Shown here piece by piece: positions 1 to 8,591 of a stretch of 64,000 nt of DNA (within the stretch, counting starts at the first letter, position 1; the number at the start of each line of letters is the position of its first letter). The notes under the pieces were generated by a model that saw only the letters and a list, made by a program, of their open reading frames with translations, was not told where the DNA came from and ran no database searches. Origin of the DNA: Brevundimonas sp. (lineage in GTDB: Bacteria; Pseudomonadota; Alphaproteobacteria; Caulobacterales; Caulobacteraceae). The stretch is from NCBI RefSeq assembly GCF_029945885.1, contig NZ_JAQSDK010000037.1, positions 248,001 to 312,000 of the forward strand, given 5' to 3'. The position numbers were made by a program, and so were the translations under genes.

Positions 1-335
1 ACCGCCGTCTGCACCGCGCGTTCGTCACTGGGTTTCGACAACACCCCGACCGTGCCGGCCACGCCGTCACGCACCATGCCCGGGTTGGCCGTCATGAACA
101 GGACGGTGACCCCGTGATCCTGACCCAGTTCCCGGCCGAGGGCGACGCCGGTCGGCCCGTCGGACAGGTGAATATCGACCAGGGCCAGGTCGATATCGGT
201 CTCGGCCGCCAGGGCCCGCGCCGACTTCGCGTCCGCCGCCGTGCCGACAACCTCATGGCCGAGGTCCTCCAGCACGAAGCGGAGTTCCATCGCCACCAGG
301 GCTTCGTCCTCGATGATCAGGATGCGGGCGGCCAT
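1..335 (-). CDS. Single-domain response regulator (receiver), 3' end cut by window edge
   Basis: The minus-strand reading frame opens at ATG (335) and runs off the left edge. The visible 111 residues begin MAARILIIEDEALVAMEL and form a receiver domain: an acidic pair after the first strand (IIEDE), the phospho-acceptor Asp in ALVDIHLSDG, a Thr in VLFMTANP and the Lys in VLSKP. No output domain is visible before the edge, and the fold would be nearly complete, so a stand-alone receiver is likely. The HWE kinase gene lies 77 bases upstream on the same strand, which suggests a cognate pair. Stand-alone receivers of this type commonly work with HWE kinases in the alphaproteobacterial general stress pathway; that role is inference here. 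Confidence 0.88.
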   Translation of the reverse strand, partial: MAARILIIEDEALVAMELRFVLEDLGHEVVGTAADAKSARALAAETDIDLALVDIHLSDGPTGVALGRELGQDHGVTVLFMTANPGMVRDGVAGTVGVLSKPSDERAVQTA

Positions 336-412
336 GGCGTTGGGGTCAAAACTCCAGTGGGTTCAAAATATTGTCTGCTTACACAACGCCGACAGGCGTG
401 CGGGGTTTCGCC

Positions 413-2362
413 CTATGTCGTCGCTGCGACATTCTGTGCCGCGCGGCGGCGGGACAGGGCGGTCGCGGGCAGGTCCACGGTCAGGCGCAAACCGTCCGGC
501 GTCCAGTCCCGTTCCAGCCTGCCGCCCAGCTGCCCCTCGACCGACAGGGTGGCCAGGGACGAGCCGAAACCGGTGCGCTCGGGCGCGCCCGCGACCGGCG
601 GCCCGCCGTGTTCGGCCCAGGTCAGGGTGAACCGGTCGCCCTCGGCGCGGGTGACGAGGTCGACATGGCCGCCCTCCAGCGACAGGGCCCCGTATTTGGC
701 GGCATTGGTCGCCAGCTCGTGGAACAGCAGGGCCACCGAGGTCGCCGCCTGGTCGTCGAAGGTCGCGTCATCGCCCGAGATCCGGATGCGGGCCGCGCCG
801 GTGCCGTCGGCATAGGCCTGGAACAGGGACTGCAGGAAGGCGTGCAGGGTCATCGTCCCGACCGTCGGGCGCGAGACATCGGTGTGGGGGCGCACGAACT
901 CATGGGCGCGGGCCAGGGCGTTGATGCGCGTCCGCAGCGAGGCGGCAAACACCTTGGCCTCGGGGAATTGGCGCGCCGAAAGCGCCACCAGGGCCGAGAC
1001 CACGGCGAAGATGTTCTTGATGCGGTGGCTCAGTTCCTGGCTCAGCAGTTCCCTGGCCTGGTCCATCCGCTTCAGCTCGTCGATGTCGGTGCAGGTGCCG
1101 AACCAGCGCACGATATCGCCGGACTCGTCCCGGATCGGCATGGCCCGTCCCAGGGTCCAGCGATAGGCCCCGTCGTGCCGTCGCAGCCGGTACTCAATCT
1201 CATACGGCTCGCCGCTCTCCAGCGACTGCTGCCAGCGCCCCAGGGCCCGGTCCTGGTCGTCGGGATGGAACATGCCGTTCCAGGACTCGCCGTCGGTGGA
1301 CCCCGGCTCCATGCCGGTGAACTCGTACCAGCGGGCATTATAATAGTCGTGGAAGCCGTCCGACCGGGTCGCCCACACCATCTGCGGCAGGGAGTCGGCG
1401 ATGGCCCGGAACCGGGCCTCGCTGGCGGCCAGGGCGGTGACCGCATCCGCCAGTTCAGCCTCGCGGGCCTTGCGATCGGTGATGTCGACCACCACCCCGG
1501 ACAGGCGGTTGGGTGTGCCGTCATGGTCTCGATAGACCTGGCCGCGCACCAGCAACCAGCGCAACGGCCGTCCGGGCACGACCAGACGGTATTCGCTGAC
1601 ATAGAGGTCGCCGCTTTCAAGGACGGCACGGACTTCGGCCTGGTTCCGCTCGGCATCGTCAGGGTGCACGGCACCGACAAACAGACTCCTCGGTGCCCCC
1701 GCCAGGCCGACCATCGGGTCGACACCGTACATTTCGGAAAACCGCTCGTCGGCCACCACCCGGTCCGTGACCACGTCCCAGTCCCAGGCCCCGACATATT
1801 CGGAGGCCGCCAGCGCGCGGCGCGTCGTCTGCTCACTCTCGTCGCGCGCCTTCAGGGCCCGGCGCAGTTCCAGCAGGCTCATCGCCTGCCGCGACAGCAC
1901 GGCCAGCGCCTGGGTCTGAAACGCCGTCAGCCCCTCGGGCCGCGGCCGGGTATCGAGCACGCACAGACTGCCCAGCGGCAGCCCCTCGGCATTGACCAGC
2001 GGGGCCCCGGCATAGAACCGGACATGGGGCGGACCGGTGACCAGGGCATTGTCACGGAATTGCGGGTCGGTCGTGGTGTCAGGGATGACCATGACCCGGT
2101 CGCCGAGCATGGCATGGGCGCAGAAGGAGACATCCCGCCCGGTCTGGGCCGTTTCCAGCCCGACGCGGGCCTTGAACCACTGCCGGTCTTCGGCGACCAG
2201 GCTGACCAGGGCGGTGGGAGCGTCGCAAATCCTGGCCGCCAGGGTCGCGAGATCATCGAACTCGGCCTCGGCCGCGGTGTCGAGAACATCATAGCTCCGC
2301 AACGCCGCCATGCGCTGGGTCTCGGTCCAGGACCTGCTGATTGTGACCTTGTCTGTCGACAC
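413..2362 (-). CDS. HWE-family sensor histidine kinase with GAF and PAS domains
   Basis: A 649-residue protein without obvious membrane segments, so probably a cytoplasmic sensor. Residues about 15-170 look like a GAF domain (phytochrome-like, with the FCAHAMLGD motif), followed by two PAS/PAC units (about 180-300 and 310-430; GRPLRWLLVRGQVYRD and the YRLRRHDGAYRW motif). The kinase part carries the phospho-acceptor His446 in ELSHRIKNIFAVVSALVAL, the N-box FHELATNAAKYGAL with its His, and the WAE of LTWAEHGGPPV, which together define the HWE/HisKA_2 class. Translation starts at GTG (2362) behind AAGGA. The downstream receiver gene is the likely partner. Kinases of this class often feed the PhyR-NepR-EcfG stress switch; that is inference. 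Confidence 0.92.
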   Translation of the reverse strand: MSTDKVTISRSWTETQRMAALRSYDVLDTAAEAEFDDLATLAARICDAPTALVSLVAEDRQWFKARVGLETAQTGRDVSFCAHAMLGDRVMVIPDTTTDPQFRDNALVTGPPHVRFYAGAPLVNAEGLPLGSLCVLDTRPRPEGLTAFQTQALAVLSRQAMSLLELRRALKARDESEQTTRRALAASEYVGAWDWDVVTDRVVADERFSEMYGVDPMVGLAGAPRSLFVGAVHPDDAERNQAEVRAVLESGDLYVSEYRLVVPGRPLRWLLVRGQVYRDHDGTPNRLSGVVVDITDRKAREAELADAVTALAASEARFRAIADSLPQMVWATRSDGFHDYYNARWYEFTGMEPGSTDGESWNGMFHPDDQDRALGRWQQSLESGEPYEIEYRLRRHDGAYRWTLGRAMPIRDESGDIVRWFGTCTDIDELKRMDQARELLSQELSHRIKNIFAVVSALVALSARQFPEAKVFAASLRTRINALARAHEFVRPHTDVSRPTVGTMTLHAFLQSLFQAYADGTGAARIRISGDDATFDDQAATSVALLFHELATNAAKYGALSLEGGHVDLVTRAEGDRFTLTWAEHGGPPVAGAPERTGFGSSLATLSVEGQLGGRLERDWTPDGLRLTVDLPATALSRRRAAQNVAATT

Positions 2363-2454
2363 CGGGCGTCCTTGCAGAGGCGCGCGGCGCCGGGGAGTGA
2401 GGAAATAATGCAGAACGCACCCGACCGTTGCAGTCAGGACGACAGAACCGCCAA

Positions 2455-3702
2455 TCAGGCGGCGGGGCGACCCACTTCCTCAACGGCCATCACGGTCACC
2501 CCGGGCGGCGGCGGCGCGACGTCCCGGGCCGGTGCCTCAAACGCGGCCAGACGGGCGTTGATCGCGGCGATCTCGGCCTTGTCCGGCTGACGGCGGCCGC
2601 CCAGGGAGGCGACCCCCACGACACGTGGATGGCCGTCGACCATCACCGTGGCGGGCGCAGCGGACAGGTCGTCGGCCGGGCCGCTCTCAATGCTGACATC
2701 CAGCAGACGCGGACGGGCCAGCCGGACCTCGTCGATCTTCGGCTCCCGACCGGCATAGGTCTGGCTGAAGGCGGCCGTCTCGCCGGCCGGGCCCTTCCAG
2801 CGATAGAAGATATGGCTGCCGACCTGGGTCAGCTTGTTCAGGCTCGGGGCCCACCAGGGATGAACATAGTCGGCATGGTAATGGGTCGCCGTGCCCACGC
2901 GGGCGGCCACATGGCCATCCAGCGCGCGTTCGGCCACCGCCCGTGACCGGTTCCAGGCCCAGGCGATCGGCGTCCGGGCCAGGGCCCCGTCGCAGGTGAA
3001 GCTGAACTGGCAGCCGGTCAGACGCTCGGCCCCCTCGAACACGACACCGCACACCGTATTGGCATAGTTGCGGTCCCGCACCCGGTTCAGGACCACCTGG
3101 GCCACGGCGGCCTGGCCCTCGTCGGATTCCAGCGCCGCCTCGTAATAGACCGCCTGGGTCAGACAACGCAGCGCACGGCTGCGGTCATCGCCGGTGGCGG
3201 CCCGAAACACAAAGGGCCGCGCCGGAACCAGCAGGCCGGCAAGGCCGGGCGTGGCGGCATTGAGCCGTTGCGCCTCGACACCCGAGGCCCCGAAGACGAG
3301 CGACGGCTTGCCGGCCAGGGTCAGGCTTTCCCAACCCGGGGTCAAACCCAGGGGGGTGGCGCGGGGCGCGTTCGGATCATGGCGGATGGCCAGTGCCAGG
3401 GCCGCCGGATCCATCAAAGAGGCCAGGGCGGCCAGACCCGCGGGCCCCGGATCCCCGCCGGTGATCCGGGCCACCGCCTCGACCCGCAGGTCGAGTTCGG
3501 GCCGCGGCGTCGAACTGGCCGCCATGGCCACGCCGAACACCGCCAGCGCAACGGGCGCGGCGGCGGTGAGCCGGCGCGTCAGTCGCAACGTCGATGTCCA
3601 GTCAATCCTGGCCAAATCGGTTCCCGTGGCAGGCCCATCCCTGTCCAGCCCGAAGCCTGACAGGTCTTGGCGGCGTTTTTCAGGCGGAACGCGCCCCGTC
3701 AA
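2455..3702 (-). CDS. SleB-type cell wall hydrolase (Hydrolase_2 family), membrane anchored
   Basis: Up to 415 residues; the first in-frame start is TTG at 3702, but the true start is uncertain (a TTG nearer the hydrophobic segment LTAAAPVALAVFGVAMAA is also possible). After the N-terminal membrane anchor, the C-terminal half holds the Hydrolase_2 domain: CLTQAVYYEAA with the catalytic-type Glu, VAQVVLNRVRD, the two Cys of TVCGVVFEG and CQFSFTCDG. Such enzymes cleave peptidoglycan in the periplasm (lytic or amidase activity by family analogy). It begins just after the dps stop codon on the same strand. A paralogue with the same architecture lies at 8791-9972. Confidence 0.85.
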   Translation of the reverse strand: MTGRVPPEKRRQDLSGFGLDRDGPATGTDLARIDWTSTLRLTRRLTAAAPVALAVFGVAMAASSTPRPELDLRVEAVARITGGDPGPAGLAALASLMDPAALALAIRHDPNAPRATPLGLTPGWESLTLAGKPSLVFGASGVEAQRLNAATPGLAGLLVPARPFVFRAATGDDRSRALRCLTQAVYYEAALESDEGQAAVAQVVLNRVRDRNYANTVCGVVFEGAERLTGCQFSFTCDGALARTPIAWAWNRSRAVAERALDGHVAARVGTATHYHADYVHPWWAPSLNKLTQVGSHIFYRWKGPAGETAAFSQTYAGREPKIDEVRLARPRLLDVSIESGPADDLSAAPATVMVDGHPRVVGVASLGGRRQPDKAEIAAINARLAAFEAPARDVAPPPPGVTVMAVEEVGRPAA

Positions 3703-3708
3703 ACCCCG

Positions 3709-4188
3709 TCAACGACTGCCGAGGGTCGATCGCAGCATCCAGGCCGCCTTTTCATGCGAAGCGAGGCGGGTCGTCAACAGGTCGACCGAGACATCGTCCC
3801 CGTCAGAATCCGCCGACTTCAGTGCCGCCCGGGTGGTGGCGATCAGGGTCTCGTGGTCGGTCATCAATTCCTTGAGCATGGCCTGGGCGTCCTTCTCGGG
3901 ATCGCCGTCCTTGATCGCGGTCAGATTGGCGAAGGTGGCATAGCCCTGGGGCGCGAACTCGCCCAGCGCCCGGATGCGTTCCGCGATGGTGTCCAGCGCC
4001 TCCCAGATCTCGCGATACTGGGTTTCCAGCAGGGTATGCAGGGCGAAAAACTCGGGGCCGCGAATGTTCCAGTGATATCCGTGGGTCTTCAGATAGACGG
4101 CATAGCTGTCGGCCAGAACCTTGGTCAGTTCACGCGCCACATCAGTACGTTCGGTCTTGGTCAGGCCTGTGTCGATGGTCGTGGTCAT
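3709..4188 (-). CDS. dps: Dps family DNA-binding ferritin-like protein
   Basis: 159 residues, the normal Dps length. Start ATG at 4188 is fixed by GGGAG seven bases upstream. Ferroxidase-type residues are visible: the His pair in KTHGYHWNIRGPEFFALH and the Glu of EALDTIAERIRALG, so it should form a dodecamer that oxidises and stores iron and shields DNA under oxidative or starvation stress. It is divergent from the hybrid kinase gene at 4344; the 155-base gap carries a sigma-EcfG-type motif oriented toward the kinase, but I found no equivalent motif pointing toward dps. Confidence 0.95.
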   Translation of the reverse strand: MTTTIDTGLTKTERTDVARELTKVLADSYAVYLKTHGYHWNIRGPEFFALHTLLETQYREIWEALDTIAERIRALGEFAPQGYATFANLTAIKDGDPEKDAQAMLKELMTDHETLIATTRAALKSADSDGDDVSVDLLTTRLASHEKAAWMLRSTLGSR

Positions 4189-4284
4189 GTTCGCTCCCGG
4201 GGGCTGATTTAGGTGATATTGCAGCCCTTCAGTTGGGGTCTTGCGGCGTGATCGCCAAGGGCGGTCGCTCAGATATCCGACGCG

Positions 4285-4310
4285 GGAACCCGAGTACGGT
4301 CTGAAGCGTT
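4285..4310 (+). promoter_or_regulatory. Putative sigma-EcfG (sigma-T) general stress promoter
   Basis: GGAAC at 4285-4289 and CGTT at 4307-4310 are separated by exactly 17 bases, matching the established alphaproteobacterial general-stress promoter consensus. The -10 element lies 33 bases before the ATG of the hybrid kinase at 4344. Confidence 0.7.
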
Positions 4311-4343
4311 GGAAGACGTCGCCAGGCGACGGGCGGGGGCCAT

Positions 4344-7300
4344 ATGAACGCAACAGCGTTGTTCAAACGCGTGACGGACACGGATGCCGCCATGGTGTGG
4401 CTGGCCCGGGTGCGCCCCAAATCCTTTGGTCTCAACCTTCTGATCGGCGTTGGCGCCGCCCTGGTCATGCTGGCCGTCCGCTGGGCGTTCTCGGCCTTCT
4501 ATGGTGACATCACCGGTTTCATGATCCTGCTGCCGGCCGTCATCCTCGCGGCCCTGGCCGGGGGACGCACGGCGGGATTCGCGGCCACGCTCACGGCCCT
4601 TGTCGGCGGCTGGCTGCTGGTCGGGCCGAACGGGGCCGGACTGAATCTGAACAGCCAGCTGGGCCGGGTCGCGACTGTGAATTTCGTGCTCGTCGGTCTC
4701 TTCACGGCCATGGTTGCCGCCGCCCTGCGCCGGACCCTGATGCGGCTCGACTACTCGATCGAGGCCCTGCGCGATTCAGATGCCCGCATCGACGACGGCG
4801 AACGTCGACTGGAGATGATCAACGAACATGCGCCGGTGATGCTGTGGATGAGCAGTCCGACGGGAGACTGCATCTATCTGAACCGGGCCCAGCGTGAGTT
4901 CTGGAACGTGACCGACTCGATCGAGAGTTTCGACGTGATCGAGACCGCCCATCCGGATGATCGCGACTCGCTGCGCCGGATTGCCGCCGACGCCCACGTC
5001 CGTCAGGTCCCGTTTGCCTCCGAGGCGCGCTTTCGCCGCCAGGACGGCAGCTGGCGCGTGCTGCGCACCGAAGCCCGCCCGCACCACCGCAGCAACGGCG
5101 AGTTCCACGGCATGATCGGCGTCAATGTCGACGTCACGGAGATGCGCGAGGCCGAACTGGCCCTGCGCGAGAGCGAGGAACGGTTCCGTCTGCTCGCGGA
5201 CACGGCCCCCTCGCCGGTCTGGCTCACCGGGACCGACGGCCAGGTCGAGTTCGTCAATCAGGCGCTGATCAAATTCTACGGCCGTCCGGCCATCGAAATC
5301 CTCGGCAACGTCTGGCGTGAGACCCTCCACCCCGAGGACGTGGCCGCGGTCCAGTCGGCCCAGGACGCCGCACGGCCAACCGGCAGTCCCTATGAGTTCG
5401 AGGCCCGGTTCGCCCACGCCGACGGCTCATGGCGATGGATGCGGGTCGCGGTCAATCCCCGGCTGGATTCCCGGGGCGGGTTCCTCGGCTATGCCGGTAT
5501 GTCGTTCGACATCACCGATATCCGCGAGTCCAACGCCCGCCTCGCCGCCAGCGCGGCCGAACGCGACGCCATCCTCGGACAGCTGGCTGAAGGCGTCATC
5601 GTCACCGACCCCGAGGGCCGTGTCGTCTTCATCAATGAGGCGGCGAAGCGACAGCATGGCATCGAGACCCTCGGCGTCGGTCCCGATGACTACACCCAGA
5701 CCTACCAGCTGTTCACCGAGGACGGACGCCCCTACCCGACCGACCAGCTGCCCCTCGCCCGGGCGGTACGCCACGGCGAGACGGTCACCGACGCCCGCTG
5801 GCGCATCCGCCGTGCGGATGGCAGCGAAGTGGTCGCGGTCGGCAACTCCCGGCCCGTCATCGGGCCCGACAGCGCCCGGATCGGGGCCGTGCTCACACTT
5901 CGGGACGAGACGGCCCGGGTCCAGGCCGAAAATCGCCTGACCGAATCCGAGGCCCGCTTCCGCACCGTCGCCGACAGCGCCCCGGTCTTCATCTGGATGA
6001 CCGACCCGGAGACCCGGATCACCTTCGCCAACCGCCATTACCGGACGGTCTTCGGGGTCGATGTCGGCGAACTGATAGGTTCGCGCTGGAAGAAGCTGGC
6101 CCACCCCGATGACATCGGCCCCTTCTCCGAGGCCTTTATGACGGCGGTGAACGCCCGCGACCGGTTCGAGGGCATTCTGCGCATGGATCACGGAACCCTG
6201 GGACTGCGCTGGCTGCGCTGCGAGAGCACGCCCCGGTTCGACGCCGCCGGGGTGTTCCAGGGCTATATCGGGGCCAGCATCGACGTCACCGAAGCCAAAC
6301 GCGCCGAGGACGATCTCAAACGCATCAATGAATTGCTGGAGGAACGGGTCGGCGCGGCCCTGGCTGAAAAGGCCGAGGCCGAGGCCAATCTGATGCATGC
6401 GCAGCGGATGGAGGCGGTCGGTCGCCTGACCGGCGGCGTGGCCCACGACTTCAACAATCTGCTGACCGTGGTCATCGGCGCGCTCGACATCATCCTGCGG
6501 TCGCCTGACGATGCGGCCAAGCGCAAGAAGCTGGGCGAGGCCGCCCTGGCGGCCGCCCGACGGGGCGAGGGCCTGACCCACCAGCTGCTGGCCTTCTCGC
6601 GCCGCCAGACCCTGCGGCCGGAACCGACCGACCTGAATGCCCTGATCCGCCAGAGCGACCCGTTGCTGCGCCGGGCTGTCGGCGAGGCCATCGAGTTCAG
6701 GCTGAAACTGCGCCGCGGCGGAGTCCGTGTCAGCGTCGACCCCGGTCAGTTCGAGGCGGCCCTGCTCAATCTCGTGGTCAATGCCCGCGACGCCCTCGGC
6801 GACACGGGCAAGGTCCTGATCCAGACCCGGACCCGAAAGGTCACGACCGGCGAGGTCCATGAGCTGCCGCCCGGCGAATACGTCTGTGTCACCGTCTCGG
6901 ATACCGGGACCGGCATGGCCCCCGAGGTCATCAACCGGGTGTTCGAGCCGTTCTTCACCACCAAGGCGATCGGCAAGGGCACGGGCCTGGGCCTGAGCCA
7001 GGTCTACGGATTCGCTCGCCAGAGCGGCGGCGCGGCGCATGTGGTCTCCACAGTCGGCGAAGGCACGGAGATTCACATCTATCTGCCGCCGCTGGCGCGC
7101 GACAGCCGCCCCACCGATGAACCGGCGGCGACCCCGTCCCGCCAGCTTGTCGCCGGTCGGCGCCTGTTGCTGGTCGAGGATGACGTCCGCGTGGCCGATG
7201 TGGCCGTGGAACTGCTCAGGGGACTGGGGCTCGAGGTCCGGGCCGTCGAGACCGGTCCCGCGGCCCTGGCGGCGCTCAAGACCGATCGGTTCGACATCAT

Positions 7301-7535
7301 GCTCAGCGATGTGGTGATGCCGGGGGGGATGACGGGGATCGAACTGGCGCGGACCTGCAGCCGTACCCATCCCGACATGCGGATCGTCCTGACCTCGGGC
7401 TATGCCGGCGACGATGTCGATGCGGCCCTGTCGGACGCGCCCTGGCCCTTCCTGCGCAAACCCTATTCGGTCGAGCAGCTGGGCCGGGTTCTGGGCGACC
7501 TCGCCCCGGTCGACGCCGGGGCGCCGCCGGACTGA
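4344..7535 (+). CDS. Hybrid sensor histidine kinase: DUF4118-like membrane region, four PAS, HisKA, HATPase, receiver
   Basis: 1063 residues. Four membrane segments (about 29-51, 55-73, 75-93, 108-127) resemble the KdpD-type DUF4118 domain. Four PAS/PAC units follow (about 150-270, 280-395, 405-525, 530-650), then a coiled stretch, the dimerisation/phospho-acceptor site His701 in GGVAHDFNNLLTVVIG, the ATPase (NLVVNARDAL N-box, DTGTGM, GKGTGLGLSQVYGF) and a C-terminal receiver with Asp989 in MLSDVVMPGG. The HDFNN type of phospho-acceptor and fused receiver imply a phosphorelay with an unlinked phosphotransferase. A sigma-EcfG-type promoter upstream suggests the kinase itself is stress induced. 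No cognate regulator is adjacent. Confidence 0.93.
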   Translation: MNATALFKRVTDTDAAMVWLARVRPKSFGLNLLIGVGAALVMLAVRWAFSAFYGDITGFMILLPAVILAALAGGRTAGFAATLTALVGGWLLVGPNGAGLNLNSQLGRVATVNFVLVGLFTAMVAAALRRTLMRLDYSIEALRDSDARIDDGERRLEMINEHAPVMLWMSSPTGDCIYLNRAQREFWNVTDSIESFDVIETAHPDDRDSLRRIAADAHVRQVPFASEARFRRQDGSWRVLRTEARPHHRSNGEFHGMIGVNVDVTEMREAELALRESEERFRLLADTAPSPVWLTGTDGQVEFVNQALIKFYGRPAIEILGNVWRETLHPEDVAAVQSAQDAARPTGSPYEFEARFAHADGSWRWMRVAVNPRLDSRGGFLGYAGMSFDITDIRESNARLAASAAERDAILGQLAEGVIVTDPEGRVVFINEAAKRQHGIETLGVGPDDYTQTYQLFTEDGRPYPTDQLPLARAVRHGETVTDARWRIRRADGSEVVAVGNSRPVIGPDSARIGAVLTLRDETARVQAENRLTESEARFRTVADSAPVFIWMTDPETRITFANRHYRTVFGVDVGELIGSRWKKLAHPDDIGPFSEAFMTAVNARDRFEGILRMDHGTLGLRWLRCESTPRFDAAGVFQGYIGASIDVTEAKRAEDDLKRINELLEERVGAALAEKAEAEANLMHAQRMEAVGRLTGGVAHDFNNLLTVVIGALDIILRSPDDAAKRKKLGEAALAAARRGEGLTHQLLAFSRRQTLRPEPTDLNALIRQSDPLLRRAVGEAIEFRLKLRRGGVRVSVDPGQFEAALLNLVVNARDALGDTGKVLIQTRTRKVTTGEVHELPPGEYVCVTVSDTGTGMAPEVINRVFEPFFTTKAIGKGTGLGLSQVYGFARQSGGAAHVVSTVGEGTEIHIYLPPLARDSRPTDEPAATPSRQLVAGRRLLLVEDDVRVADVAVELLRGLGLEVRAVETGPAALAALKTDRFDIMLSDVVMPGGMTGIELARTCSRTHPDMRIVLTSGYAGDDVDAALSDAPWPFLRKPYSVEQLGRVLGDLAPVDAGAPPD

Positions 7536-7543
7536 GGCCGTCA

Positions 7544-7563
7544 CCGGGGGCCCTGGCCCCCGG
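7544..7563. terminator. Bidirectional hairpin between convergent genes
   Basis: CCGGGGGCC (7544-7552) pairs perfectly with GGCCCCCGG (7555-7563). It sits between the convergent hybrid kinase and the 7572-7934 gene. There is no clear T-tract, so termination efficiency is uncertain. Confidence 0.55.
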
Positions 7564-7571
7564 GCAATAAT

Positions 7572-7934
7572 CTAGCGCTGGCGGGCCTTGCGGGCGGCGT
7601 AGCGGGCGTCGCGGGCGGCCTTCTGGTCAGCCTTGGAAACCGCCTTGCGCTCCTTGCGGGCACCGCGCTTCTCGGCCTCGACGGCCTCTTCGGCATCACG
7701 TTCGGCGGCCAGACGGACGGCCTCCTTCTCGGCGCGCTCACGCCGTTGCTCGGCCTTCTCCAGCTCGTGCTGCTGGCGCAGGGCTTCCTTCTCGGCGGCG
7801 CGCTTGGCCGCCAGCTTGTCAAATTCAGGGTCCGGGGCCGCCGCCTTGGGCTTGAAGCGGGCGAGCAAGGCCTTCTTGGCCTCCTGCTGGGTGGCAATCC
7901 GGTCGGTGAAGGCGGTCTGTTTCAGATCTCTCAT
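7572..7934 (-). CDS. Small charged coiled-coil protein (DUF6481-like)
   Basis: 120 residues from ATG 7934 (an upstream TTG at 7955 would add seven residues). The sequence is almost entirely Ala, Glu, Lys and Arg: a short N-terminal motif (KQTAFTDRIATQQEAKKALL) followed by a long predicted helix and a very basic tail (AARDARYAARKARQR). This matches my recollection of a conserved alphaproteobacterial family of unknown function. The basic tail could bind nucleic acid; no catalytic motif is seen. It converges on the hybrid kinase gene. Confidence 0.72.
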   Translation of the reverse strand: MRDLKQTAFTDRIATQQEAKKALLARFKPKAAAPDPEFDKLAAKRAAEKEALRQQHELEKAEQRRERAEKEAVRLAAERDAEEAVEAEKRGARKERKAVSKADQKAARDARYAARKARQR

Positions 7935-8087
7935 GCGGAGGTCGGTAATTCCCAAATAGCGATAGGCGGCAAAAGGACCGCGAACGGGCGAGCGACGCTC
8001 AGCCCGGCGGCGTGCCTAAGCGGAAACCGTGGCGAAAATCAAGGTTGGGGCAAAAGAATCCGCCCTGCCACCATCCCGCCCGGGGGA

Positions 8088-8116
8088 CCGGAAACGCCGC
8101 TTCAGGGCGTTTCCGG
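8088..8116. terminator. Perfect 11-bp stem-loop downstream of the lipoprotein gene
   Basis: CCGGAAACGCC (8088-8098) and GGCGTTTCCGG (8106-8116) form a perfect stem with a 7-base loop, just 3' of the minus-strand gene 8133-8330. No T-run follows, so it may be a processing or stability hairpin. Confidence 0.5.
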
Positions 8117-8132
8117 CCGCTGTCCTGACGGC

Positions 8133-8330
8133 CTATTGCGGTTTGTCATTACGGGCGATGACGGCCCCTGCCGCGCCACCGACCGCGGCTCCGACCGGTC
8201 CGGCGACCAGGGCACCGGCCACGGCACCGGTCGCGGCCTTCTGTTCCATCGTCGTTCCGCACCCGCACAGGGCCAGGCCGAGGACGGCCAGGGTGACGAC
8301 GGGGATGGCGGAGGCGGGGAGACGAATCAT
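8133..8330 (-). CDS. Small glycine-zipper lipoprotein
   Basis: 65 residues. The N-terminus is a lipoprotein signal (hydrophobic VVTLAVLGLALCGC with the lipobox Cys), followed by a short glycine-zipper hairpin (GAVAGALVAGPVGAAVGGAAGAV) that would insert in or associate with the membrane, and a short hydrophilic tail. OsmB-like envelope stress proteins have this architecture. Start ATG 8330 has AGGAA upstream. A sigma-EcfG-type promoter is present 32 bases upstream, which suggests stress-inducible expression. Confidence 0.8.
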   Translation of the reverse strand: MIRLPASAIPVVTLAVLGLALCGCGTTMEQKAATGAVAGALVAGPVGAAVGGAAGAVIARNDKPQ

Positions 8331-8361
8331 GAGGCTGTTCCTGTGAATTCAGTACCGACGC

Positions 8362-8387
8362 AACGTACCGGTCGGCTCGGGGGTTCC
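8362..8387 (-). promoter_or_regulatory. Putative sigma-EcfG (sigma-T) promoter of the lipoprotein gene
   Basis: Reading on the minus strand, GGAAC (8387-8383) is followed after exactly 17 bases by CGTT (8365-8362). This is the same arrangement as at 4285-4310 and points toward the gene starting at 8330. Confidence 0.72.
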
Positions 8388-8507
8388 CGCCCACAGAAAT
8401 CACGGGCCCGACGCCGCACATGAAAGTCACGAATGGCAACAAACCGTGCAACGCACCATCACCCCGGCCCGCCCGTTAAGCTCAATGCGAGCAGATCATC
8501 CTGACGT

Positions 8508-8518
8508 AATACAGTATT
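8508..8518. promoter_or_regulatory. Palindrome AATACAGTATT upstream of the RHH-like gene
   Basis: An 11-base palindrome in a locally AT-rich stretch, 74 bases before the ATG at 8592. It could be an operator for the adjacent RHH-like protein; this is inference from position only. Confidence 0.35.
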
Positions 8519-8591
8519 GGTATCGTTCACTTCGTTCGTGAGTCTGCGCGAGAGGGGCATTGCACGACTCAACTCACAGGGGAGCGACACA

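Noticed and set aside
371..2590. 739-codon open frame on the plus strand opposite the HWE kinase
   Set aside because: Its residues are low-complexity Gly/Arg/Pro/Gln typical of antisense reading in high-GC DNA, while the minus strand encodes a complete kinase.
5427..7544. 705-codon minus-strand frame opposite the hybrid kinase
   Set aside because: Shadow of the kinase; composition is biased and no domain is seen.
8525..8537. GTTC-N5-GTTC resembling a LexA site
   Set aside because: Spacing is 5, not the 7 needed for the alphaproteobacterial LexA box.
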